Of a DNA stretch of 64,000 bases, positions 15,421 through 25,059 are shown one piece after another. Source of the DNA: Ottowia flava (GTDB lineage Bacteria > Pseudomonadota > Gammaproteobacteria > Burkholderiales > Burkholderiaceae_C); contig NZ_JBHUEJ010000036.1 of assembly GCF_042680565.1 (NCBI RefSeq), forward strand, positions 333,604-397,603, written 5' to 3'. Each line of letters opens with the position of its first letter. Positions within the stretch are counted from its first letter, which is position 1. Made by a program: the position numbers and the translations under genes. Below the pieces are notes generated by a model. That model made no database searches and was not told the DNA's origin. It was given only the letters and a program-made list of their open reading frames with translations.

Positions 15421-16467
15421 CTACTGGTCAGCGATCCAATGGCCGCGCTCGCTCCCCGCGCCGGATGATTCAGGCTTCAAGGCGCGAAAAAACCTTTCCC
15501 CCAAAATCGCCTGACTGCGCTCGTTGAAGTGGTTCGCGCCCGCGGTCATGTGCTCGACAAAGTCGTCTGTATTGATCAATTTGACCCGCGAGACCGTCCG
15601 ACTGATTTTTTCTTGAGCCCTTCGCACCGTCTCCGCAAAGGACCAGCTTGGATTTCTTTGCGTACGCGTCATGACAAACGGCACGTCGCGCACCTTGCTG
15701 CACCCCATCTTGAACAAATCCGCACGAATCCTTGTGATGAACCGATCGAGGTTTTTCCGATAGGCGGCGGCATACACCGGGCTGCTGGCGTCAGACTCGC
15801 CTTGGACAAAAAACAGGGCGCCCACAGTCAATCGGACCTTGTCGGCCTTGGCGCGCTGAGCATCCACCACCATCTTCAACAACTCACCATACAAATGTCC
15901 GCCTGGCAGCCACCCGTCATGACCATCAATATCGGCCAGCGCTGTGTTGGCGACCGCCAATTTCAAAATATATTGCGTCCCAGGCGACTTGGCACTCAGA
16001 TAATGCGCCAGATATATTTCAGGGCCAAAAAGATCATCTACCGAAGTGTCGGCCGGGAAATACTGCTCATTGCCGACCACGTTCTTGAAGCCGAAGCCAG
16101 GTTTCGTCGGGTGCCACTGTGCGAACCGGCTCCACGCTACATCTTGAGATTGTGTGGGATCGTCACGCCCTGCGACGCCGTCAGGCGCTCCACGGATGCC
16201 ATAGATTTGGACGTTGGGGTAGACGGTCTCGGGTGTGACCAAATCTTTGGCCGGAGGTGTGACATCCTTGACCGATGCCAGCCCGACGGCATTCGACTGT
16301 CCAAGGATGATGTACAGATTTCCCGTTGGCGATGTGCGGTTGCTGGCGGCTTCCGCGCACGTCGACTGCGCATGAACCATGGAATACCCCAGCAGCAGCG
16401 TGACCATGAAAATGAATGTTCGCGTTCGCTCTGACGGGAGCCGCTGGGCGCAGATGCTCGGGCACAT
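15421..16467 (-). CDS. Secreted sialate O-acetylesterase-like (SASA) esterase
   Basis: A 348-residue SGNH-fold carbohydrate esterase. The N-terminus has a signal peptide, with hydrophobic FIFMVTLLLGYSMVHAQS ending near residue 34. Block I is YIILGQSNAVG with nucleophile Ser58. FFVQGESDASS near residue 233 is the SASA family motif, and His313 in ANHFNERSQ is the likely catalytic His. Enzymes of this type remove acetyl groups from sugars outside the cytoplasm. It is the first gene of the carbamoyltransferase cassette, 44 bases after hisD on the same strand, so it may share hisD transcription. Confidence 0.82.
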   Translation of the reverse strand: MCPSICAQRLPSERTRTFIFMVTLLLGYSMVHAQSTCAEAASNRTSPTGNLYIILGQSNAVGLASVKDVTPPAKDLVTPETVYPNVQIYGIRGAPDGVAGRDDPTQSQDVAWSRFAQWHPTKPGFGFKNVVGNEQYFPADTSVDDLFGPEIYLAHYLSAKSPGTQYILKLAVANTALADIDGHDGWLPGGHLYGELLKMVVDAQRAKADKVRLTVGALFFVQGESDASSPVYAAAYRKNLDRFITRIRADLFKMGCSKVRDVPFVMTRTQRNPSWSFAETVRRAQEKISRTVSRVKLINTDDFVEHMTAGANHFNERSQAILGERFFRALKPESSGAGSERGHWIADQ

Positions 16468-16511
16468 CTTAGTGATACGACGATTGGTATGCGGGGCGGT
16501 GCGTGGTCGAT

Positions 16512-17879
16512 TCAGCGCTTCAGCCGCATCTCCGCCGCGCCCGCGTGCGCCTGCAGCCCTTCGCCGTGGGCGAGTACGCTGGCGATGCGGCCGAGTTGCT
16601 GAGCGCCCTGTTCGCTGACCTCAATCAGGCTGCTGCGCTTCTGGAAGTCGTAGACCGACAGCGGGCCGGAGAAGCGCGCCGTGCCGCTGGTGGGCAGCAC
16701 GTGGTTGGGGCCGGCGCAGTAGTCGCCCAGGCTTTCGCTGGTGAAGGCGCCCAGGAAGATGGCGCCGGCGTGCTTGAGCAGCGGCTCCCAGCGGTGCGGC
16801 TCGCTGCTGCTGACTTCGAGGTGCTCAGGCGCGATGCGGTTGCTGATGGCGCAGGCCTCTTCCATGCTGCGGGTGTGAATCAATGCGCCGCGGCCGTTTA
16901 GGCTCTTGGCAATGATCTCGGCGCGCGGCAGCGTGAGCAGCAGGCGATTGATCTCGCGCTGCACCGCGTCGATGTAGGCGGCGTCGGGGCACAGCAGGAT
17001 GGACTGCGCCAGCTCGTCGTGCTCGGCCTGGCTGAACAAGTCCATGGCGACCCAGTCAGGGCGCGTGCTGCCGTCGGCCAGCACCAAGATTTCGCTCGGG
17101 CCCGCGATCATGTCGATGCCGACGGTGCCGAACACGCGCTTCTTGGCGCTGGCAACGTAGGCGTTACCGGGGCCGGTGATCTTGTCGACCTTGGGCACGC
17201 TGGCGGTGCCGTAGGCCAGCGCCGCCACGGCCTGCGCACCGCCAATGGTGAAGGCCCGCGTAACGCCCGCCACGTGGGCGGCGGCCAGGACCAGTTCGTT
17301 GCGCTCGCCCCGCGTGGCCGTGGCGTCTCCCGTGCCGCCCGTGGCCACACTGCCGCGCACGGGCGTGGGCACGACCATGATGATCTCCTGCACACCCGCC
17401 ACATGTGCGGGGATGGCGTTCATCAGCAGGCTGGACGGGTACGCCGCTTTGCCCCCCGGCACGTAAATGCCCACGCGGTCCAGCGGCGTGATCTTCTGGC
17501 CCAACAGCGTGCCGTCCTCATCGCGGTAGGTGGCGGTAGCGCCACCCTGGGTCTTCTGCCATTCGTGGTAGCGGCGAATGCGCGCCGCGGCTTGGGTGAG
17601 GGCCTCACGCTGCTCGACGGGCAGGGCGTCAAAGGCCGCCTTCAGCTCGGCGGCATTCAACTCCAGCGCCGAGAGCGAATCCACCTTCAGACCGTCGAAG
17701 CGCACGGTGTACTCCAGCACCGCCGCGTCACCGCGTGCGCGCACGTCGGCCAGGATGTCCCGCACCCGGCCTTCGATGGCGTCGTCTTGCTCCGCGCTCC
17801 AATGCAGACGCTCCGTAAAGCGGGCGTCGAAATCAGGCTGCGTGGTGGCAAGGCGCAAAGGCGCGGCGGTCAAGGTCAT
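16512..17879 (-). CDS. hisD: Histidinol dehydrogenase
   Basis: HisD makes the last two NAD-dependent oxidations from histidinol to histidine. The 455-residue product is somewhat longer than the usual 430-440. Catalytic Glu286-His287 lie in LFSQAEHDELAQ, with ITGPGNAYVASAKK near residue 234 and AGPSEILVLAD near residue 259. The excess length maps to residues about 174-191, a Gly/Thr/Ala-rich stretch (RGSVATGGTGDATATRGER) inserted between MVVPTP and NELVLAAA, where the family normally has only a few residues. The active site appears intact. It is separated from hisC by a 10.5-kb block. Confidence 0.96.
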   Translation of the reverse strand: MTLTAAPLRLATTQPDFDARFTERLHWSAEQDDAIEGRVRDILADVRARGDAAVLEYTVRFDGLKVDSLSALELNAAELKAAFDALPVEQREALTQAAARIRRYHEWQKTQGGATATYRDEDGTLLGQKITPLDRVGIYVPGGKAAYPSSLLMNAIPAHVAGVQEIIMVVPTPVRGSVATGGTGDATATRGERNELVLAAAHVAGVTRAFTIGGAQAVAALAYGTASVPKVDKITGPGNAYVASAKKRVFGTVGIDMIAGPSEILVLADGSTRPDWVAMDLFSQAEHDELAQSILLCPDAAYIDAVQREINRLLLTLPRAEIIAKSLNGRGALIHTRSMEEACAISNRIAPEHLEVSSSEPHRWEPLLKHAGAIFLGAFTSESLGDYCAGPNHVLPTSGTARFSGPLSVYDFQKRSSLIEVSEQGAQQLGRIASVLAHGEGLQAHAGAAEMRLKR

Positions 17880-18094
17880 GGTGGGGTGGCACGGTCGTTG
17901 CTGCGGTGCGCTTCAACGCCGCGCGCCTGCGTGGCTGAACGGAAACCGTTCATTGTCGCATCGGCACGGGTCGCCAGTCAGCGTGCGAGGCCCAGATTTG
18001 ACGACACTTCGCCAGGAACAACTCCGTGGCGGAGGCGCACGCCGCCGCGCGCTGCGTTCAAAATGGTATTGGCCGGCGTGCACAGCCACGCCAT

Positions 18095-18151
18095 TTGAAT
18101 CAAAAAAGCCTGAAACGCCCGCCAGTCGGGCGCAGCCAGCTATCAATTATT
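18095..18151 (-). repeat. Interspersed repeat, copy 5
   Basis: On the minus strand AATTGATAGCTGGCTGCGCCCGA matches the left half of the family in two blocks, with a diverged right half ending in GGCTTTTTTGA. The left edge overlaps the last codons and stop of hisG. Confidence 0.6.
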
Positions 18152-18795
18152 GAGCTCTTCGGGCACCGCTACCGCGCGCGCGAACGCGTCGATGATGTGG
18201 CGCAGAGCGGCCGTCTTGAGCTTGAGCGCCGCCTGGTTGACGACCAGGCGCGAGCTGATGTCCATGATGTGCTCGACCTCGATCAGGTTGTTGGCCTTCA
18301 GTGTCTTGCCCGTGGACACCAGATCGACGATGGCGTCGGCCATGCCCGTCAGCGGCGCCAGCTCCATGCTGCCGTAGAGCTTGATGAGGTCGACGTGCAC
18401 GCCCTTCTCGGCGAAGAACTGCCGGGCGATGTGCGTGTACTTGGTGGCCACCGTGATGCGGCTGCCCTGGCGCACGGCGCGCGCATAGTCAAAGCCGACG
18501 GGCGCCGCCACGGCCATGTGGCACTTGGCGATCTGCAGGTCGAGCGGCTGGTACAGGCCCGCGCCGCCGTGCTCCAGCAGCACGTCGCGCCCGGTCACGC
18601 CGATATCGGCACCGCCGTATTCGACGTAGGTGGGTACGTCGGTTGCGCGCACCAGCACCACGCGCACCTCAGGCTGGTTGGTGGGCAGGATGAGCTTGCG
18701 CGACTTCTCCGGGTCTTCCAGCACCTCAATGCCCGCCCCGGCCAGCAGCGGCAGCGTTTCGTCGAAGATGCGGCCTTTGGACAGGGCAAGCGTGA

Positions 18796-18799
<4 letters not shown>
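18143..18799 (-). CDS. hisG: ATP phosphoribosyltransferase, short form
   Basis: HisG catalyses the first, feedback-controlled step of histidine synthesis, joining ATP and PRPP. The 218 residues correspond to the short HisG type, which lacks the C-terminal regulatory domain and in known cases needs HisZ. No hisZ lies in the window. Motifs include MITLALSKGRIFDETLPLL, ADIGVTGRDVLLEHG and the PRPP loop AIVDLVSTGKTLKANNL. The start overlaps the murA stop by 4 bases (ATGA). The last codons, Asn-Asn-stop, are formed by the edge of a repeat copy. Confidence 0.95.
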
Positions 18800-20100
<1,301 letters not shown>

Positions 20101-20117
20101 CGGGCTGGAGGAATAAG

Positions 20118-20177
20118 TGTCAAATAGGGCTGCAGCGCTACATGAATCAGCGCAAGCAGCTACTTTTCAATAGCAAA
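20118..20177 (-). repeat. Interspersed repeat, copy 6
   Basis: On the minus strand AGTAGCTGCTTGCGCTGA, then GTAGCGCTGCAGCCCTATTTG; a good family match between the BolA gene and murA. Confidence 0.75.
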
Positions 20178-20183
20178 CAATGA

Positions 20184-20423
20184 TCAGGACTGCGCGGCCC
20201 ACTCGCCGGGCGTGAAGGTTTTCATGGACAGCGCATGCACCTCGTCCGTCTTCATGCGCTCGCCCAGCGTCGCATACACGCGCTGGTGGCGCGCGATCGG
20301 CCGCTTGCCCTCGAACTCGGGCGAGACGATGGTTGCAAACCAGTGGCGGCCATCGCCTTCGAGTTCGATGTGCTCGCACACCAGGCCGCTGGCGATGAGT
20401 TGTTTGAGTTGGTCAGCAGTCAT
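20184..20423 (-). CDS. BolA-family protein (IbaG-like)
   Basis: A 79-residue BolA-fold protein. The start MTADQLKQLIASGLVCEHIELEGDGRHW is followed by the invariant-His segment RHQRVYATLGERMKTDEVHALSMKTF. BolA/IbaG proteins pair with monothiol glutaredoxins and carry or sense iron-sulphur clusters. ATG at 20423 is preferred because AGGAATCACC lies just upstream; a longer frame would almost reach the permease gene. Placement next to mla genes and murA matches E. coli ibaG, so IbaG is the best guess. Confidence 0.9.
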   Translation of the reverse strand: MTADQLKQLIASGLVCEHIELEGDGRHWFATIVSPEFEGKRPIARHQRVYATLGERMKTDEVHALSMKTFTPGEWAAQS

Positions 20424-20478
20424 CGGTGATTCCTGGGTCGGTCCGGAGGCGAACAAATGGTTCGACACCGTAATTTCA

Positions 20479-21354
20479 TCAATTGCGCAGCTTGTAGCCG
20501 GTTTGCAGAAGGCGCAGCGTCAGCGCCGACACCGCAACGAAGGCACCGCCGGCAATGGCCAGGCTGAGCCAGGGCGACACGTCGCTCACGCCGAAGAAGC
20601 CATAGCGAAAGCCGTCGATCATGTAGAAGAACGGGTTGAGGTGGCTGAGCGTCTGCCACACGCTCGGCAGCGAATGAATCGAATAGAACACGCCTGCTAG
20701 AAACGTCATGGGCATGACGATGAAGTTCTGGAACACAGCCATCTGATCGAACTTGTCGGCCCACAACCCAGCCAGCAACCCCAGCACACCCATGAGGCCC
20801 GCGCCCAGCAGAGCGAACGCCAGAATCCACCAGGGCGCGGCTGCCTGCGGCGGTGCGTAGAAGAGCGTGATCACGTACACGCCCAGCCCCACCAGCAACC
20901 CGCGCGCGAGGGCCGCGCCGACATACGCGACGAACCATTGCCACGCGGACAGCGGCGTGAGCAACGTGAACACCAGATTACCCATGATCTTGCTCTGGAC
21001 CAAGCTGGAAGCGCTGTTGGCAAACGCGTTCTGCAGCATGCTCATCATCACCAGACCAGGCACCAGAAAGGCCACGTAGCTGACGCCCGGATAGACCTGA
21101 ACCCGGTCGCTCAGCACGTGGCCGAAGATCAGCAGGTAGAGCACGGCCGTCAGCACCGGCGCAGCGATGGTCTGAAAGGCCACCCGCCAAAAGCGCAGGA
21201 CCTCTTTCTTCAACAGCATCTTCCACCCGTCGTTCGGCGCCGCCAGCGCATGCAGGCGCCGGGGTGCCGAAGCAACGGCTTCGGACTTGGGTGCACGGGT
21301 TTCGCGCATGGGCGACTCCGTCGAGCCGGGGTCAAGTACCTGCGAGGCCCTCAT
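20479..21354 (-). CDS. ABC-2 type exporter permease, YadH-like
   Basis: A 291-residue inner-membrane permease with a cytoplasmic N-terminus and six predicted spans from about residue 60. LVPGLVMMSMLQNAFANSASSLVQSKIMGNL and the C-terminal FFYMIDGFRYGFFG are typical of YadH/ABC-2 permeases. It overlaps the ATPase gene by 4 bases, so they form one exporter. The substrate is unknown. Its place downstream of mlaB hints at an envelope lipid or glycan. Confidence 0.88.
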   Translation of the reverse strand: MRASQVLDPGSTESPMRETRAPKSEAVASAPRRLHALAAPNDGWKMLLKKEVLRFWRVAFQTIAAPVLTAVLYLLIFGHVLSDRVQVYPGVSYVAFLVPGLVMMSMLQNAFANSASSLVQSKIMGNLVFTLLTPLSAWQWFVAYVGAALARGLLVGLGVYVITLFYAPPQAAAPWWILAFALLGAGLMGVLGLLAGLWADKFDQMAVFQNFIVMPMTFLAGVFYSIHSLPSVWQTLSHLNPFFYMIDGFRYGFFGVSDVSPWLSLAIAGGAFVAVSALTLRLLQTGYKLRN

Positions 21355-22322
21355 GCCTGCACCTCCACGCTGGCTGCCGTGGATCTGGGGTCAACCGGTG
21401 CAGGGGTGGCCGTCCCGTTCATCAGCGCGATGAAGACGTCTTCGAGGTCGGCCTTTCGGATCTCGACATCCTCCACCTTGACGCCGGCCTCCCGCAGTGC
21501 CGCCAGGTGGCGTTCGATCTCCGCCGTATCGTTGGCCGGCAACTCGGCAATGCGCCCGGTAACGCGCGCCAGCGCCGCCAGCGCGGGCGGCAACGGGTCG
21601 TCTGTCTTGAAGTACAGCACGTTGGCCGTGGCGCTGTTCAGCAGCGTGCTGGTGCGCTCCAGCGCAATCACGCGTCCTTGCTTGAGCATGGCCAAACGCG
21701 AGCACAGCGCCTCCGCCTCCTCGAGGTAATGAGTGGTCAGCAGCACCGTGTGGCCCTGGCGGTTGAGATCGGCCACGAAATGCCAGAGCGTCTGGCGTAA
21801 CTCGACGTCCACCCCGGCAGTCGGCTCATCGAGCACGATGACCGGCGGCTTGTGCACCAGCGCCTGCGCCACGAGCACGCGGCGCTTCATGCCGCCAGAC
21901 AGCTGGCGCATGTTGGCCTTGGCCTTGTCGGCAAGGCCCAGCCCATGCAGCAATTCGTCGATCCAGACATCGTTGTGGTACAGGCCAAAGTAGCCGGACT
22001 GGAATACGAGCGCCTCGCGCACGGTGAAGAAGGGATCGAACACCAGTTCCTGCGGCACGACGCCCAAGTGCCGGCGCGCCTGCACGAAATCGGCTTGAAC
22101 GTCGAAGCCATGGACCTTGACGCTGCCCGAACTGGGCCGCGCCAAGCCTGCAAGGATGGAAATGAGCGTGGTCTTGCCAGCGCCATTGGGCCCAAGCAGG
22201 CCGAAGAATTCGCCTTCCTCGATATCGAAATTGACTTCGTCGAGCGCCTGCAATGGGCGGGCGCCTGGACGCCGGGCAGCCGGGTAGACCTTGGATACAG
22301 ACTGAAAAGAAATGGCGGGCAT
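21351..22322 (-). CDS. ABC exporter ATPase, YadG-like
   Basis: A 323-residue ATPase partner of the downstream permease. Walker A is GLLGPNGAGKTTL near residue 43, the signature QLSGGMKRRVLVAQAL near residue 143, Walker B VIVLDEPTAGVD, and the switch LLTTHYLEEAE. A C-terminal extension of about 100 residues is normal for this type. ATG at 22322 is chosen; an in-frame TTG two codons earlier is less likely. Confidence 0.9.
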   Translation of the reverse strand: MPAISFQSVSKVYPAARRPGARPLQALDEVNFDIEEGEFFGLLGPNGAGKTTLISILAGLARPSSGSVKVHGFDVQADFVQARRHLGVVPQELVFDPFFTVREALVFQSGYFGLYHNDVWIDELLHGLGLADKAKANMRQLSGGMKRRVLVAQALVHKPPVIVLDEPTAGVDVELRQTLWHFVADLNRQGHTVLLTTHYLEEAEALCSRLAMLKQGRVIALERTSTLLNSATANVLYFKTDDPLPPALAALARVTGRIAELPANDTAEIERHLAALREAGVKVEDVEIRKADLEDVFIALMNGTATPAPVDPRSTAASVEVQA

Positions 22323-22397
22323 AGGCAACCCACCATTTTACGGGTCTGCGGTTTTTCTGCTCGGCTCCGGCCACGATGGCCTTGCGCCAGGCCGACC

Positions 22398-22706
22398 TCA
22401 GTGGCTCGACACGACGGCGCCTGTCGGGTCCGGCACTTCATTCAGGAGCTCTGCCACCCCATAGAGTTGCGCCAGTTCACGCAGGCGCGTCGCCAGACCA
22501 CGCACGGCAAAGCCTTTGCCGTCGTGCAGGGCCTCGCGACGGCATTCCAGCAACACCGCCAGCGCTGACGAGTCAAAGCGCGTCAAGGCAGTGGCATCTA
22601 CCAGCACCAAGTCGGCCTGCGCACTGCGGGCTGCTTCGCGCAGCATGTCCAGACAGGTGTTGGCCTGCACATGAGTCAACTCGGCGGGAAGCACCAGCAT
22701 CGCCAT
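22398..22706 (-). CDS. mlaB: STAS-domain protein MlaB
   Basis: MlaB is the small cytoplasmic STAS subunit that stabilises the MlaFE transporter. A 102-residue protein with the STAS core LVLVDATALTRFDSSALAVLLE (residues about 33-54), where Asp-Ser-Ser is the typical helix start. It begins 12 bases after mlaC, as expected in an mla operon. The sequence is diverged, so assignment leans on context. Confidence 0.82.
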   Translation of the reverse strand: MAMLVLPAELTHVQANTCLDMLREAARSAQADLVLVDATALTRFDSSALAVLLECRREALHDGKGFAVRGLATRLRELAQLYGVAELLNEVPDPTGAVVSSH

Positions 22707-22718
22707 AGACGAACGGCG

Positions 22719-23378
22719 TCAGCCCTTGCTACCCTTGGCGACGTTGGTCTGGTTGCGCTCAGAAAGCGACTTGATCAGCGCATCCACGCCGCCACTGTTG
22801 AGCTGCTGCGCGAACTGCGGGCGGTAGTTGTCGACCAGCCAGACGCCCAGCACGTTCAGGTCGTAGATCTTCCAGCCGCTGCCATGGCCGGGCGTGCGCT
22901 CCATCCGGTAGTCCAACTGGACCGGCTCGCCCTTGCTCTTGACGACGGTGCGCACCACGACTTCCTTGTCGGTCGGGGCAGATCGCAGGGGTTTGACCTC
23001 GACGGTCTGGTCACTCACTTGCTTGAGCGCGCCAGCGTAGGTGCGCACCAGCAGGTGCTTGAACTCGGTCTGCAGGCGCTGCTTCTGCTCCGGCGTGGCC
23101 TTGCGCCAGCTCGGCCCGGTGGCCGATGCCGTCATGCGCGTGAAATTCACGTTGGGCATGATCTTGCTGTCGACTACGGCCATGACCCGCTCTACGTCAC
23201 CGTTTTGCAGGGACTTGTCGCTGCGGATGGTGGAGAGCACCTCATCCGAAAGGCGCTGAATCATGGCGTCGGGCGACTCTTCGGCGGCCTGCGCCCAAGG
23301 GGCCGCCGCGCCCATCCAAAGGAGCGTGGCTGCCAAGGCTGCGGATTTGACAACAAGGCGACGAGGGGTTGCGATCAT
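22719..23378 (-). CDS. mlaC: Periplasmic phospholipid-binding protein MlaC
   Basis: MlaC shuttles phospholipids through the periplasm between MlaA at the outer membrane and MlaFEDB at the inner membrane. A 219-residue protein with an N-terminal signal sequence (AALAATLLWMGAAAPWAQA). The toluene-tolerance/Ttg2 family core includes VMAVVDSKIMPNVNFTRM, AFKHLL-like EFKHLLVRTYAGAL, and GWKIYDLNVLGVWLVDNYR. ATG at 23378 follows AGGAAAAC. It lies between mlaA and mlaB. Confidence 0.93.
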   Translation of the reverse strand: MIATPRRLVVKSAALAATLLWMGAAAPWAQAAEESPDAMIQRLSDEVLSTIRSDKSLQNGDVERVMAVVDSKIMPNVNFTRMTASATGPSWRKATPEQKQRLQTEFKHLLVRTYAGALKQVSDQTVEVKPLRSAPTDKEVVVRTVVKSKGEPVQLDYRMERTPGHGSGWKIYDLNVLGVWLVDNYRPQFAQQLNSGGVDALIKSLSERNQTNVAKGSKG

Positions 23379-23496
23379 GTATGTTTTCCTGTGTATCCGG
23401 GCGCAGGGCGCCCTCCCGATCATCAGACCACCTTCTCAACCCGGGGGTTCCACCCGACTGTTACAAGTTGTCTATTGATCCGCGCCTGGTACGCAC

Positions 23497-24471
23497 TTAC
23501 TCGCTGACGTCCGCTCCCGAAGCTGGCACCTGCCACGCCAGTGTCTGCGTCGCCGAGGTGGCTGTTTCCTCCGCGGCTTGGTCAACCGAAGCGTCAGCCT
23601 CCGCAGCAATCGTGGCCGGCGATTCCATTGGCGCTTCCGACGTAGGGCGCGGCCGACGCGGTCGACGTGTCGGCCGCTTGCCAGGGGCGGTGCCGGGCGT
23701 GGCACCTGAAGGCGCTGACGGAGAAGTCTCGCCCTCCTCCAGATCGTAACGCTCCTCGTCCTGCGGAGGATTGCCATCGTAGACGTCGTTCTGGCGTCGC
23801 TGAAGGAACGCATCCCGCTTGAACGTGTAGGGATCGAGCGCTGCCGAATCGAGCAGATCGGTCGCGCCCAGCACCGCCGCGCGCGTGTTGACGATGTTCA
23901 GTCCGGCAAGTGAATTGCGCCAGGCCACGTCATGCATGTGTCCAAGCGGATGCCCATAGAAGTCGACCGGCAACGCAGCAGTGTCGCGGACCGTCGACGG
24001 CCCAAGAAGCGGAATCACGAAATACGGGCCCGGCGGCACGCCCCAGCGCCCCAGCGTCTGGCCAAAATCTTCGCGCCGACGCTCCAGACGCATTTCCGTC
24101 GCGGGGTCGAGTACGCCGCCCAAGCCGACCGTGGAGTTGACGACCACGCGCCAGAACGAGTGCAGCGAGCCTTCCGGCTTGCCCTGCAGGACGTTGTTGA
24201 CAAACGACCAGGCGTCGCTCAGATTGCCGAAGAAGTTGCCCACCCCTGTGCGAACAGGCTGAGGCAGCACATCCCGATAGGCGGTTGCCACCGGCTTGAG
24301 CACCGCGTTGTCCACCGCGTCGTTGAACTTGGTCATCGAGCGGTTGTACGGCTCCCAAGGATCACGGTCGTCGCCGCTCGGCGCCGTCGCGCAGCCGGCA
24401 GCCAGCGCCAGCGCGGTGACGCTGGCCATTGTCTGAATGGGTCGCCATGTACCCGGTGTTCGCTCGCTCAT
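23497..24471 (-). CDS. mlaA: Outer-membrane lipoprotein MlaA (VacJ) with C-terminal extension
   Basis: MlaA removes misplaced phospholipids from the outer leaflet of the outer membrane. A 324-residue precursor with a lipobox LALAAGCAT near residue 27. The family core contains DPWEPYNRSMTKFNDAVDN, FFGNLSDAWSFVNNVLQGK and PGPYFVIPLLGPSTVRD. The last roughly 95 residues are a Pro/Arg/Glu/Ala-rich tail (GKRPTRRPRRPRPTSEAP) absent from E. coli MlaA (251 residues). MlaA within the mla operon, rather than elsewhere as in E. coli, is usual in Burkholderiales. Confidence 0.94.
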   Translation of the reverse strand: MSERTPGTWRPIQTMASVTALALAAGCATAPSGDDRDPWEPYNRSMTKFNDAVDNAVLKPVATAYRDVLPQPVRTGVGNFFGNLSDAWSFVNNVLQGKPEGSLHSFWRVVVNSTVGLGGVLDPATEMRLERRREDFGQTLGRWGVPPGPYFVIPLLGPSTVRDTAALPVDFYGHPLGHMHDVAWRNSLAGLNIVNTRAAVLGATDLLDSAALDPYTFKRDAFLQRRQNDVYDGNPPQDEERYDLEEGETSPSAPSGATPGTAPGKRPTRRPRRPRPTSEAPMESPATIAAEADASVDQAAEETATSATQTLAWQVPASGADVSE

Positions 24472-24544
24472 GGACTGCTCTGTAGGATTGACCGCCGAGT
24501 AACGTCGGTGCAGGCCCCAAGGCCATGGCACAGCGTTCGGCTGC

Positions 24545-25042
24545 TTATTTTTCTGTGGCCGAGGTGCCTTTTCCACCGCCGGAAGCGCCGCCAGCGGCAC
24601 TGTTGTAAAGAAACTGGCTGATCAGGTTCTCAAGCACCACGGCCGACTGGGTCTGCGTGACATTATCGCCGCTGGCCAGATTTTTCTCGTCCGCGCCCGC
24701 TTCCACGCCAATGTACTGCTCGCCCAGCAGCCCGCTGGTGAGAATCTTGAGCGAGCTGTCCTTGGGAAATTGGTAACGCGTATCGAGGTCCAGATCAACC
24801 CGTGCCTGGAAGCGCTCATCGTCGAAGCCAATGTGCGCCACCCTGCCCACCACCACACCCGCGCTGCGCACAGCAGCCTTGGGCTTCAGGCCGCCGATGT
24901 TGTCGAAGTTGGCGGTCACGCGGTAGGTTGGCTGGAAGCTCAGGGCGAGCAGATTGGCCGACTGCAGCGCCAGAAACACCAGCGCGGCCAAGCCGATCAG
25001 CACGAACAGGCCAACCCAGAGATCGTTTTTCGAGCGTCCCAC
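24545..25042 (-). CDS. mlaD: MCE-domain protein MlaD
   Basis: MlaD is the membrane-anchored hexameric MCE ring that contacts the MlaFE transporter and receives lipids. A 165-residue protein with one N-terminal membrane segment (about residues 7-27) and an MCE core with FDNIGGLKPKAAVRSAGVVVGRV and DSSLKILTSGLLGEQYIGVEAG. The C-terminus is Gly/Ser-rich. GTG at 25042, preceded by AAGGGGGC, is preferred to an upstream TTG that overlaps mlaE. Confidence 0.94.
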   Translation of the reverse strand: MGRSKNDLWVGLFVLIGLAALVFLALQSANLLALSFQPTYRVTANFDNIGGLKPKAAVRSAGVVVGRVAHIGFDDERFQARVDLDLDTRYQFPKDSSLKILTSGLLGEQYIGVEAGADEKNLASGDNVTQTQSAVVLENLISQFLYNSAAGGASGGGKGTSATEK

Positions 25043-25059
25043 GGTAAGCGCCCCCTTTG

